This document shows positions 1-5,933 of a DNA stretch of 8,810 nt, piece by piece. Positions within the stretch are counted from its first letter, which is position 1, and every line of letters starts with the position of its first letter. Below the pieces are notes generated by a model, which was not told where the DNA came from, made no database searches, and saw nothing but the letters and a program-made list of their open reading frames with translations. The position numbers and the translations under genes are program-made. Source of the stretch: an uncultured Verrucomicrobiota bacterium (GTDB taxonomy: Bacteria > Verrucomicrobiota > Kiritimatiellia > RFP12 > UBA1067); contig CALZAJ010000059.1 in NCBI GenBank assembly GCA_945613785.1, forward strand, positions 1 through 8,810, written 5' to 3'.

Positions 1-11
1 CCGAAGGCCGA

Positions 12-830
12 ATGACGGTCGTACGCGAGCCGATGTGGGACGACGCTCCGGGCGGAAAGCTCCAGGGCGTCGTTCGTCATTTGACGAAGTTCCTTTCGTC
101 GCTGGGATGGGCTGCCCGCATCCTGGTTGAATCGGTCGCGTCATTCCCGTCGGCGGTCTGTCGTCGTAACAGTCGCGCGGACTTCATGAACCAGCTTTAC
201 ATCACCGGTATCCGAACGTTGCCGGTGGTGACCGTTGTTTCGCTTTTCGTGGGCATGATCCTGGCGTTGCAGGTCGGGCTCGAGCTCCGTCGCTTCAATC
301 AGGAGATCTATCTGGGCGCGGCGGTGATGGTCTCTCTCATCCGCGAGATGGGTCCGTTCAGCTGCGGCGTCTGCCTGGCGGCGTGCGTGGGTTCTGCGAT
401 TGCCGCGGAACTCGGCACGATGAAGGTCAATGACGAAATCGCGGCTCTGGAGATCATGTCGATCTCGCCGATACGCTTCCTGTCCGCGCCTCGGATGCTG
501 GCCTTGGTGGTGATGGCGCCGATCATCGGCTTCTACTGTTGTGTGATCGGCACGGTCGGCGGCGGAATCGTCGGGACGACCCAGCTGAGCGTCGATTTCC
601 GCCAGTACATGTCGAGCGCGTTGACGATGGCCGAGACGAAGGACCTGTACGTGGGACTCTTCAAGTCGCTGTGGTTCGGCCTCGTGGTCGGCATGGTGTC
701 GGTTTCCGAGGGCCTGGGCACGACGGGTGGTGCGACGGGTGTCGGGCGTTCGACTCAGCGCAGCGTGATTGTGAACTTCCTGCTCATCCTGATGTTCGGC
801 TACATGATTACGCGCATCTGCTACCGATAA
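12..830 (+). CDS. mlaE: MlaE-type ABC transporter permease (lipid transport, inner membrane)
   Basis: This is the membrane permease of an Mla/MCE-type ABC lipid transporter, which moves phospholipids or related lipids between the inner membrane and the periplasm with its ATPase and MCE partners downstream. The 272-residue length is normal for MlaE. Visible family features are an amphipathic N-terminal part (about residues 15-60), a first hydrophobic core with GMILALQ (81-87), the conserved ELGTMKVNDEIAALE stretch (133-147, the ATPase-contacting region), hydrophobic segments near 160-188 and 218-232, and the C-terminal SEGLGTTGGATGVGRST block (232-248) followed by a final hydrophobic helix. 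The ATG at 12 is the first start in the window, but the frame is open to the window edge, so the true start could lie further upstream. AAGG just before the ATG is a weak ribosome-binding site. It is followed after 67 bases by the ATPase gene. Confidence 0.93.
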   Translation: MTVVREPMWDDAPGGKLQGVVRHLTKFLSSLGWAARILVESVASFPSAVCRRNSRADFMNQLYITGIRTLPVVTVVSLFVGMILALQVGLELRRFNQEIYLGAAVMVSLIREMGPFSCGVCLAACVGSAIAAELGTMKVNDEIAALEIMSISPIRFLSAPRMLALVVMAPIIGFYCCVIGTVGGGIVGTTQLSVDFRQYMSSALTMAETKDLYVGLFKSLWFGLVVGMVSVSEGLGTTGGATGVGRSTQRSVIVNFLLILMFGYMITRICYR

Positions 831-900
831 GTGATTCGACACGCGCGGAGCGTCCGGAAACCAAGAAAAACCAACAATCGAACAATTCTCCCCACGAGTG
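831..900 (+). other. Intergenic spacer between mlaE and mlaF
   Basis: This short gap has an A-rich centre (about 861-882) unlike the G+C-rich genes around it. The only structure I see is a weak 4-bp inverted repeat, CGGA-GCG-TCCG (848-858), too small to call a terminator. There is no T-tract, convincing promoter or small ORF. An unstructured A-rich leader may help mlaF translation, because no strong Shine-Dalgarno sequence precedes its start. Confidence 0.4.
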
Positions 901-1650
901 ATGTCAGAGGCGTTGATCCAGTTTGAGAACGTGGTCAAGAAGTTCGGCGGAACGGCCGTCCTGGACGGACTCACCTTCGATGTGAAGAAGGGTGAGGTCC
1001 TGTGCGTGGTCGGTCCGTCCGGTACGGGCAAGTCCGTCACGCTCAAGCACCTCGTTCGGCTCCTGACGCCTTCTTCGGGGCGCGTCCTCGTCGCCGGCAC
1101 GGACGTGGCGGCGTGTGACGACCGGACGTTGCGCGAGGTCCGCGGACGCATCGGCTACCTGTTCCAGGGCGGTGCGCTGTTGGCCTGGATGACCGTGGCG
1201 GAGAACGTGGCCCTCCCGTTGGAGGAGCTGACGGATCTTTCGGATACCGAGATCGAAAAGCGTGTCGCGGCCGCGTTGGAGGCGGTCGAGCTGACGGCGG
1301 CCGCCGATAAGTATCCCGCGGAGATTTCGGGCGGCATGCAGAAGCGTGCGGGCCTGGCGCGCGCAATCGTCCGTGATTCCGACATCGTTCTCTATGACGA
1401 GCCGACCTCGGGTCTCGATCCGGTGACGTCCGTCACGATCAATCGACTGATCCGCAAGCTCAACCGCTCCCATGGGATCACGTCCGTGGTGGTCACGCAC
1501 GACCTCCAGGGTGCCCTGCAGATCGCGGATCGAATCCTTTTGCTCAAGGGCGGCAAGGCCATTGCGTGTCTGCCCCCCGCCGACTTTCTGAAATCCGATA
1601 ACCGCGACGTGAAGGAGTTCCTCGCGGCGATGAGAGGAGAAATGATATGA
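901..1650 (+). CDS. mlaF: MlaF-type ABC transporter ATP-binding protein
   Basis: This cytoplasmic ATPase powers the Mla-type lipid transporter with the upstream permease. All nucleotide-binding motifs are present (numbered from the ATG at 901): Walker A GPSGTGKS (38-45), Q-loop FQGGALL (Q89), signature ISGGMQKRAGLARA (from 142), Walker B IVLYDE (162-167), D-loop SGLD (170-173) and the switch histidine in VTHD (H200). FQGGALL and GGMQKR are typical of the MlaF/Mkl subfamily. The length of 249 residues is normal. The start is ambiguous: GTG at 898 and ATG at 901 are adjacent codons in one frame, and neither has a good Shine-Dalgarno sequence. I chose the ATG because MSEALIQFENVVK resembles family N-termini. 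The last codons overlap the start of the MCE gene in an ATGA arrangement, implying coupled translation and matched subunit levels. Confidence 0.95.
   Translation: MSEALIQFENVVKKFGGTAVLDGLTFDVKKGEVLCVVGPSGTGKSVTLKHLVRLLTPSSGRVLVAGTDVAACDDRTLREVRGRIGYLFQGGALLAWMTVAENVALPLEELTDLSDTEIEKRVAAALEAVELTAAADKYPAEISGGMQKRAGLARAIVRDSDIVLYDEPTSGLDPVTSVTINRLIRKLNRSHGITSVVVTHDLQGALQIADRILLLKGGKAIACLPPADFLKSDNRDVKEFLAAMRGEMI
1633..1639 (+). promoter_or_regulatory. Ribosome-binding site for the MCE-domain gene
   Basis: AGAGGAG lies 7 bases before the ATG at 1647, inside the end of the ATPase gene. It is a near-ideal Shine-Dalgarno sequence and fixes the start of the MCE gene at the ATGA overlap rather than at the nearby ATG at 1642. 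Confidence 0.7.
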
Positions 1651-2720
1651 GTCGCAAGAAAAACGATGCGTTCCATGAGGCGATCGTGGGACTGTTCATG
1701 CTGGCGGTGCTGGCGCTTCTCGTCTATTTCACGGTCGTCATCTCGGGCGTGGATGTGCTGACGGGCCGTCAGAAGGTGAAGGTCAACATCGTCTTCACCG
1801 AAGTCGGCGGGCTCAAGGACCACGACAGCGTGATGTATCGCGGCACGAAGGTCGGCACGGTCGATCACATCGACCTCACGCCGTCGAACCTCACGGTCGT
1901 CGCCGAAGTCGATCAGGGCGTGGTGCTCCGTTCGGGCTATCGCATCGCCGTGTGCAATCTTTCGATGCTCGGCGGCAACTACCTGCTGATGGAGGAGGGC
2001 CTCGGGGATGAGCTTCCGCTGACGACGACCTTCTGCGGTGAGACGCCGACCGACTGGATGCGGGACGTCTCGCGCATCGCCAAGAACCTCAACGACTTCA
2101 CCTCGGGCGGCGAACTCAAGGCGATTGTCACCAACTTCGAGGCGACGAGCGTCCAGGTGCGCGAACTGGTCGACCGCGTGGCCCGCGGCGAAGGCACGGT
2201 GGGCCGTCTCCTGTCGACGAACGACACGGTCTATGCCGAGCTGCAGGAGACGATCGCCAATGCCAGCGAGGTCAGCGAGCGTCTGAAGAACGGCATCGGC
2301 ACCATTGGCAAGCTGCTGTCGACGAACGACACCGTCTACGTCGATCTGCAGCGCACGCTGGCGAATGCCGGCGAGATCAGCGAGCGGCTGAAGGCGGGTG
2401 AGGGTGCGATCGGCCGTCTCCTCGCGAAGGACGATCCGATTTCTGCCGAGCTTGAGTCGGCGATTGCCAGCTTCCGCAAGGCCTGCGAGTCCTTCGACGG
2501 CAAGGAGACCGTGGCGAGCGCGAACCGTCTGCTCGAGAACCTCAATGCCGTCGCCGAGAAGATGAAGGCGGGCGAGGGATCTCTCGGCAAGCTCGTGAAC
2601 AGTCCCGAGCTGTATGACGAGGTCCAGGGGCTCACGAAGGACGTCCGACAGGTCATCGACAACTATCGTGACACCACGCCGATCTCGACCTTCGGATCCC
2701 TGATCATGGGAGGCCTGTGA
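1647..2720 (+). CDS. mlaD: MlaD-type MCE-domain lipid-binding protein with C-terminal repeats
   Basis: This is the periplasmic, membrane-anchored lipid-binding subunit of the Mla-type transporter. MCE proteins of this family form hexameric rings with a hydrophobic pore docked on the permease. Residues 1-6 are basic (SRKK), followed by one transmembrane helix (about 14-33). The MCE domain spans about 42-120 and includes the hallmark YRGTKVGTVDHI (64-75) and LSMLGGNYLLM (105-115). The protein is 357 residues, much longer than E. coli MlaD (about 180). The extra C-terminal part is predicted helical and contains repeats of the pattern G(E/I)G-x-(I/V/L)-G-(R/K)-L, starting near residues 181, 216, 251 and 309; the first three are spaced exactly 35 residues apart. 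Similar GxGTxGKL repeats are known in other long MCE proteins. It overlaps the neighbouring genes by 4 bases on each side. The role follows from family and context; the lipid cargo is unknown. Confidence 0.92.
   Translation: MSRKKNDAFHEAIVGLFMLAVLALLVYFTVVISGVDVLTGRQKVKVNIVFTEVGGLKDHDSVMYRGTKVGTVDHIDLTPSNLTVVAEVDQGVVLRSGYRIAVCNLSMLGGNYLLMEEGLGDELPLTTTFCGETPTDWMRDVSRIAKNLNDFTSGGELKAIVTNFEATSVQVRELVDRVARGEGTVGRLLSTNDTVYAELQETIANASEVSERLKNGIGTIGKLLSTNDTVYVDLQRTLANAGEISERLKAGEGAIGRLLAKDDPISAELESAIASFRKACESFDGKETVASANRLLENLNAVAEKMKAGEGSLGKLVNSPELYDEVQGLTKDVRQVIDNYRDTTPISTFGSLIMGGL
2181..2495 (+). repeat. Three tandem 105-bp coding repeats in the MCE gene
   Basis: Three consecutive 105-base units (2181-2285, 2286-2390, 2391-2495) encode 35-residue helical repeats that begin (V/K)-x-x-G-x-G-x-(V/I)-G-(R/K)-L-L. 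Units 1 and 2 are the most similar and share an exact 17-nucleotide match beginning at 2211 and 2316. Unit 3 diverges in its second half. A further degenerate GEGSLGKL copy lies at residues 309-316, after a gap. The DNA similarity between units 1 and 2 suggests a fairly recent duplication inside the gene. Confidence 0.75.
2708..2713 (+). promoter_or_regulatory. Ribosome-binding site for the HExxH protein gene
   Basis: GGGAGG ends 3 bases before the GTG at 2717. The motif is strong but the spacing is short. It supports a start at the GTGA overlap and reinitiation by ribosomes finishing the MCE gene. Confidence 0.5.
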
Positions 2721-4141
2721 TCCTGCTCGCCGCCAGTTTGTTCTTCGCCCATCCGGCTCCGTTGGAGATGCCGAAGGCGGAGGCGTATCTGGTCAAGGAG
2801 AGGGACGGGGCAGTCCGTCTCGAGGACCGCTACGACACGCTCGACCTCTGGACGTCGCGGGCGGTCGTCGGACGCTGGGAGGACGACGACGGGCGTCAGT
2901 TCATGGTCGCCCGTCTGGATAAGGTCGCGCCGAAGTTCGCCGAGGCGACGGCGACGCGTGAGGAGTACGGACGCAATGAGCGTCCCCTCGACCGCCGCAA
3001 GGACCTCGATCAGCGTGATGACGCGATCTCGCGCCTGTTGCCGTTCGAGATGCCGGATCAGCCGGCTCGGCCGAGGCAGATGGTCCGTGGTTTCCGCGAC
3101 GTGCTTTACTATCAGGGCACGAACACGTCGGTCCTCGCCTGCGCGTTCCTGCCGGACCGTCCGCAGGCCCCGTGGTATCTAGCCTGTTGGGAGCTGTTAC
3201 CGGGCGATGATCCCGAACAGGCGGCGGATCGGTTCGAGTCCGAGTTCCTCGGACAATGGGACGCCTGTCTCCAGGGGAATCTGCGCAGCGAGGCCCTGCT
3301 GAACGACGCGCGGGCCGAGCGTGCGCCGAAGCGTTCGAAGACGCGTCTCGGCGAACGGGAACTGCTGCGGGCCGACGCCCGTCACAGCGTGACGAACTAT
3401 CTGGACTGGCATGTGACCGAGGCGCCGGAGTTCTCCGTGCTTGACGACCTTCCGCCGGTCGTGAAGTTCGTGCCGACGCTGACGAACGAATTCGCGACGA
3501 TGCGCCGCAGGTACGCGGAGGTCGTTCCGACGCCGATCGACGGGTCGAACGTCCTTTGCGTGGCGCGCATCTTCAAGGATCGCGACGAATATCTCGATAC
3601 CGTCGGCGACGAGCTGAAGTGGAGCGCGGCCTATTGGTGTCCGTCCCGTCGCGAGCTCGTGGCCTATCTGCCCGAGGGCGGGGCTCGTGATTTGCTGAAG
3701 ACGATCCGCCACGAGGCGTTCCATCAGTATCTCTCGTACGCGACCTCGATGATTTCGGTCTCACCGTGGTTCAACGAGGGTTATGCCGTGTACTTCGAGG
3801 ACGAAGAGGCCGCGGCCTGGGACCTCGGAGAGGTTGAGGTCAATGTCGACGAGCTGGCGCAGGCGCTTCCGGCGTTGCTCCTGATGGACCAGTCGCAGTT
3901 CTACGACGGCAGCAACCTCGAGCGCCGCGTCAAGTACCGTTTGGCCTGGTCGATCGCACGCTTCATCGAGAAGGGCGCGCCAGAGGTCCGTTTCCAGCCA
4001 TTCAAGGATTTGAAGAAGCGCTATGTCGAGGCGTTGCTCAAGACGCATGACATGCAGAAGGCAACGGCCTACGCTTTCGTCAACAAGGACAACCTCGACC
4101 TCTTCGTGCGCGAATGGAAGAAATTCTGGAAAGGCGAGTAG
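2717..4141 (+). CDS. Predicted exported HExxH zinc metallopeptidase-like protein, function unknown
   Basis: I do not recognise a specific gene. The 474-residue product has a hydrophobic N-terminus (MILLAASLFFAHPA) that could be a signal peptide, although it lacks the usual basic residues before the hydrophobic core. The middle (about 20-240) is charged and matches no family I know. The C-terminal half holds a gluzincin-type zinc site: HEAFH at 332-336 (two histidine ligands and the catalytic glutamate), then WFNEGYAVYFE (351-361), where E354 would be the third ligand. This layout resembles the peptidase-MA / DUF1570 families, common in Planctomycetota and relatives. It starts with GTG overlapping the MCE gene stop, and its end overlaps gluQ by 28 bases, so it is almost certainly co-transcribed with the mla genes. 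A periplasmic role linked to the transporter is an inference. Peptidase activity is likely from the motif but unproven, and the substrate is unknown. Confidence 0.85.
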   Translation: MILLAASLFFAHPAPLEMPKAEAYLVKERDGAVRLEDRYDTLDLWTSRAVVGRWEDDDGRQFMVARLDKVAPKFAEATATREEYGRNERPLDRRKDLDQRDDAISRLLPFEMPDQPARPRQMVRGFRDVLYYQGTNTSVLACAFLPDRPQAPWYLACWELLPGDDPEQAADRFESEFLGQWDACLQGNLRSEALLNDARAERAPKRSKTRLGERELLRADARHSVTNYLDWHVTEAPEFSVLDDLPPVVKFVPTLTNEFATMRRRYAEVVPTPIDGSNVLCVARIFKDRDEYLDTVGDELKWSAAYWCPSRRELVAYLPEGGARDLLKTIRHEAFHQYLSYATSMISVSPWFNEGYAVYFEDEEAAAWDLGEVEVNVDELAQALPALLLMDQSQFYDGSNLERRVKYRLAWSIARFIEKGAPEVRFQPFKDLKKRYVEALLKTHDMQKATAYAFVNKDNLDLFVREWKKFWKGE

Positions 4142-5112
4142 GCCGACTGGCGCCGAGTCCGACGGGTGCATTGCACCTCGGAAACGTCCGCACCTTTATG
4201 ATCGCCTGGCTGAGCGCGCGCGCCAGCGGCGGGAAGGTCATCATGCGGATGGAGGACCTCGATCATCCCAAGGACAAGCCAGGCGCGGCGGTCCAGGCCA
4301 TCGAGGACTTGCGGTGGCTCGGATTCGACTGGGACGAGGAATACGTGCAGTCCGAGCGTAAGGACCTCTATCGTTCCGCGCTCGCCTATCTTGAGTCCCA
4401 GGGGTTCGTCTATCCGTGTGTCTGTTCCCGCAAGGACGTCGAGGCGGCACAGTCCGCGCCTCACGCGGGCGAACAGCTCTTCTATCCCGGCACCTGTCGT
4501 GATCGTTTCACTTCTTACACCGAGGCCTTCCGTTTCCTCAACCCTTCAACCCAAATGCCCCCTCGCCCCACCATCCCCTCGTCCCCCCGCCTCCCCTGTT
4601 GGCGTTTTCGCGTACCGGCCCCGACGACGGTCTCGTTTCATGATGCGTTCGCCGGGGACTACTCGATGGATGTCTCGGCGACCTTGGGCGATTTTCCGGT
4701 GGCGCGTGACGAGGGTGGGGCCGGCTATACGTTGGCGGTGGTGGTTGATGACGTCCTGATGGGCGTGACGGAGGTTGTCCGTGGTGACGATCTTCTCGCC
4801 GCGACGCCAGCCCAGATCCTCCTCGCTCGCGCCCTCGCCCCCTGGTTCGCAGCCCAGCTGTCCTCCAACCCTGTCGCCCTCTCGTATTGTCACGTTCCCC
4901 TCGTGGTGGGTCCGGACGGAAAACGTTTGGCGAAACGGCATGGTGACACGCGGGTTGCGACCTCTCGGGAGCGGGGTCTGTCCCCAGAGGAAATTCTCGG
5001 ACGTTTGGCAGCTTCTTGCGGATGGTGTGCGACAGGGGATCGCGTCTCGCTTCAGGATCTGTTGCCGCGTTTTTCGCTTGAGACCTTGCCGCACACGCCG
5101 TTTGTGGTATAA
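4114..5112 (+). CDS. gluQ: Glutamyl-Q tRNA(Asp) synthetase (GluQ-RS) with a proline-rich insert
   Basis: This class I synthetase-like enzyme attaches glutamate to the queuosine at the tRNA(Asp) wobble position and lacks an anticodon-binding domain. The HIGH-type motif is HLGN (21-24) within RLAPSPTGALHLGNVRT. The KMSKS-type motif is KRLAKRHG (270-277). The zinc site C102-x-C104...Y124-x3-C128 matches the GluQ-RS pattern. A total of 332 residues is slightly above the usual 290-310, and the stretch about 140-162 (NPSTQMPPRPTIPSS and flanks) looks like extra sequence encoded by a C-rich tract. The ATG at 4114 is the only start codon of the usual kinds before the HIGH motif, which forces a 28-base overlap with the HExxH gene; no clear Shine-Dalgarno is seen, so coupling is likely. 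Its stop codon lies inside a TATAAT. The zinc ligands and lack of an anticodon domain argue against a full glutamyl-tRNA synthetase. Confidence 0.93.
   Translation: MEEILERRVGRLAPSPTGALHLGNVRTFMIAWLSARASGGKVIMRMEDLDHPKDKPGAAVQAIEDLRWLGFDWDEEYVQSERKDLYRSALAYLESQGFVYPCVCSRKDVEAAQSAPHAGEQLFYPGTCRDRFTSYTEAFRFLNPSTQMPPRPTIPSSPRLPCWRFRVPAPTTVSFHDAFAGDYSMDVSATLGDFPVARDEGGAGYTLAVVVDDVLMGVTEVVRGDDLLAATPAQILLARALAPWFAAQLSSNPVALSYCHVPLVVGPDGKRLAKRHGDTRVATSRERGLSPEEILGRLAASCGWCATGDRVSLQDLLPRFSLETLPHTPFVV
4538..4597. repeat. C-rich low-complexity tract with potential G-quadruplex on the minus strand
   Basis: Inside gluQ, two 8-base direct repeats (TCAACCCT at 4538 and TCAACCCA at 4546) lead into a pyrimidine-rich run with C-tracts at 4550-4552, 4558-4562, 4566-4569, 4575-4578, 4583-4588 and 4593-4596. 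Read on the minus strand these are six G-runs of 3 to 6 separated by loops of 3 to 6 bases, which meets the usual rule for a G-quadruplex. In the gluQ frame the tract encodes a proline/serine-rich loop without stops. It resembles an in-frame low-complexity insertion rather than ordinary synthetase sequence. Confidence 0.65.
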
Positions 5113-5113
5113 T
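5086..5113 (+). promoter_or_regulatory. Probable sigma-70-type promoter for uppP
   Basis: A perfect -10 hexamer TATAAT (5108-5113) has a partial -35, TTGCCG (5086-5091, 4 of 6 consensus), 16 bases upstream. The -10 overlaps the gluQ stop codon (TAA at 5110-5112). Transcription would start near 5120, leaving only about a dozen bases before the uppP ATG, so the ribosome-binding site would lie almost at the 5' end of the transcript. Confidence 0.55.
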
Positions 5114-5123
5114 CTCTTGCAAA

Positions 5124-5128
5124 GGGAG
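5124..5128 (+). promoter_or_regulatory. Ribosome-binding site for uppP
   Basis: GGGAG, within AAAGGGAG, lies 4 bases before the ATG at 5133 and supports that start codon. Confidence 0.6.
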
Positions 5129-5132
5129 TCAG

Positions 5133-5894
5133 ATGCTAGAAGTCATTATATTGGCAGTTTTGCAGGGAGTGGCGGAGTTTCTGCCTATTTCGAGTTCAGG
5201 TCATTTGGTCATCGGCCAACATGTGTTGGGTATCAACGAGCCAGGTATGCGATTGGATCTTTGCCTCCATATGGGCACGCTCTTGAGCATTTTCGTCTTC
5301 TATTGGCGGGTTATCTTGAGGATTATTAAGAATTACGAATGGTTTTACGTTGTTAAGATCGTTTTCAGTGCGTTGCCGGCCATCGTGGTCTATGTTTTCT
5401 TCAAGGATTTTGTGGAGGGAATGTTCGATAATACGCGCATGGTTGGTGCTTTATTAATGTTTACGGGTGCTGTTCTCATCGGCACGCGGTACATTCCGCG
5501 CGGAACGAAGGACGTGAGCGTCTTTCGTGCGCTTTTGATGGGATTTGGTCAGGCCTTGGCGTTGTTGCCGGGTGTTTCGCGCAGTGGCATGACCTTGGCG
5601 AGCGCTCGGGCGGGCAAGGTTGATCCAGAGAAGAGCGCGGAGTTTTCCTTCCTGATGTCGGCGCCGCTCATCGTGGGCGGCATGTTGCTGGAGCTGCTCA
5701 AGGCCGTGAGGGGGACAGGCCCTGCGACGGCCGATGGTCTGGGCTGGGGCGTGTTGATCGTCGGGGCGGTGGTTGCGGCGGTTGTCGGTTATTTTTCATT
5801 GGTGTTATTGGTGAAGGCGTTGAAAGGCAAGTGGTTCTGGCTGTTCGGTCCGTACTGCTTGGCCGCTGGACTTTTGACGCTGATTTTAGTATAA
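5133..5894 (+). CDS. uppP: Undecaprenyl-diphosphate phosphatase (BacA/UppP)
   Basis: This integral membrane enzyme removes a phosphate from undecaprenyl diphosphate, regenerating the lipid carrier for peptidoglycan and other envelope polymers; family members confer bacitracin resistance when overproduced. Both signature motifs are intact: QGVAEFLPISSSGHL (11-25, with E15 and H24 as the expected active-site residues) and LPGVSRSGMTLASARAG (145-161, with R150). The 253 residues form a series of hydrophobic helices, ending in a C-terminal helix (about 236-253); the length is slightly below the usual 260-280. The ATG at 5133 gives the expected N-terminus and has a good ribosome-binding site. The first 350 bases are visibly richer in A and T, with codons such as ATT, AAT and TTA rare elsewhere in the window. 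It has its own promoter upstream, and its stop lies in the TATAAT used by secDF. Confidence 0.96.
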   Translation: MLEVIILAVLQGVAEFLPISSSGHLVIGQHVLGINEPGMRLDLCLHMGTLLSIFVFYWRVILRIIKNYEWFYVVKIVFSALPAIVVYVFFKDFVEGMFDNTRMVGALLMFTGAVLIGTRYIPRGTKDVSVFRALLMGFGQALALLPGVSRSGMTLASARAGKVDPEKSAEFSFLMSAPLIVGGMLLELLKAVRGTGPATADGLGWGVLIVGAVVAAVVGYFSLVLLVKALKGKWFWLFGPYCLAAGLLTLILV

Positions 5895-5895
5895 T
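5867..5895 (+). promoter_or_regulatory. Probable sigma-70-type promoter for secDF
   Basis: A perfect -10 hexamer TATAAT (5890-5895) overlaps the uppP stop codon (TAA, 5892-5894). The best -35 at a 17-base spacing is TGGACT (5867-5872, 4 of 6 consensus). A better-looking TTGACG at 5874-5879 is only 10 bases from the -10, too close for normal use. The predicted leader to the secDF ATG is about 30 bases. Confidence 0.5.
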
Positions 5896-5917
5896 GCACC
5901 ATCAATTTGCCTGAAAA

Positions 5918-5926
5918 AGAGGAAAG
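5918..5926 (+). promoter_or_regulatory. Ribosome-binding site for secDF
   Basis: AGAGGAAAG lies 7 bases before the ATG at 5934 (the core AGAGGA is 10 bases away), in an A-rich leader. It supports this start, which places the first transmembrane helix directly at the N-terminus. Confidence 0.55.
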
Positions 5927-5933
5927 TTAGATC

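Noticed and set aside
848..858. Small inverted repeat between mlaE and mlaF as a terminator
   Set aside because: The stem is only 4 bp with no T-tract, and the genes belong to one transporter, so termination here is unlikely.
141..1151. A 336-codon minus-strand frame opposite mlaE and mlaF
   Set aside because: It is an antisense shadow of two well-supported genes; its R/H/T-rich product resembles no protein family and it has no ribosome-binding site.
4538..5122. Minus-strand frames opposite gluQ
   Set aside because: Products are arginine/proline/glycine-rich low-complexity sequences produced by the C-rich tract and codon bias of gluQ.
4775..5329. A + strand frame spanning the gluQ end and uppP start
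   Set aside because: It runs out of frame through both recognised genes and has no family features of its own; parts are simply alternative-frame readings of gluQ and UppP.
5874..5895. TTGACG plus TATAAT as a consensus promoter for secDF
   Set aside because: The two hexamers are only 10 bases apart, too close for sigma-70-type recognition; TGGACT at 5867 gives the proper spacing instead.
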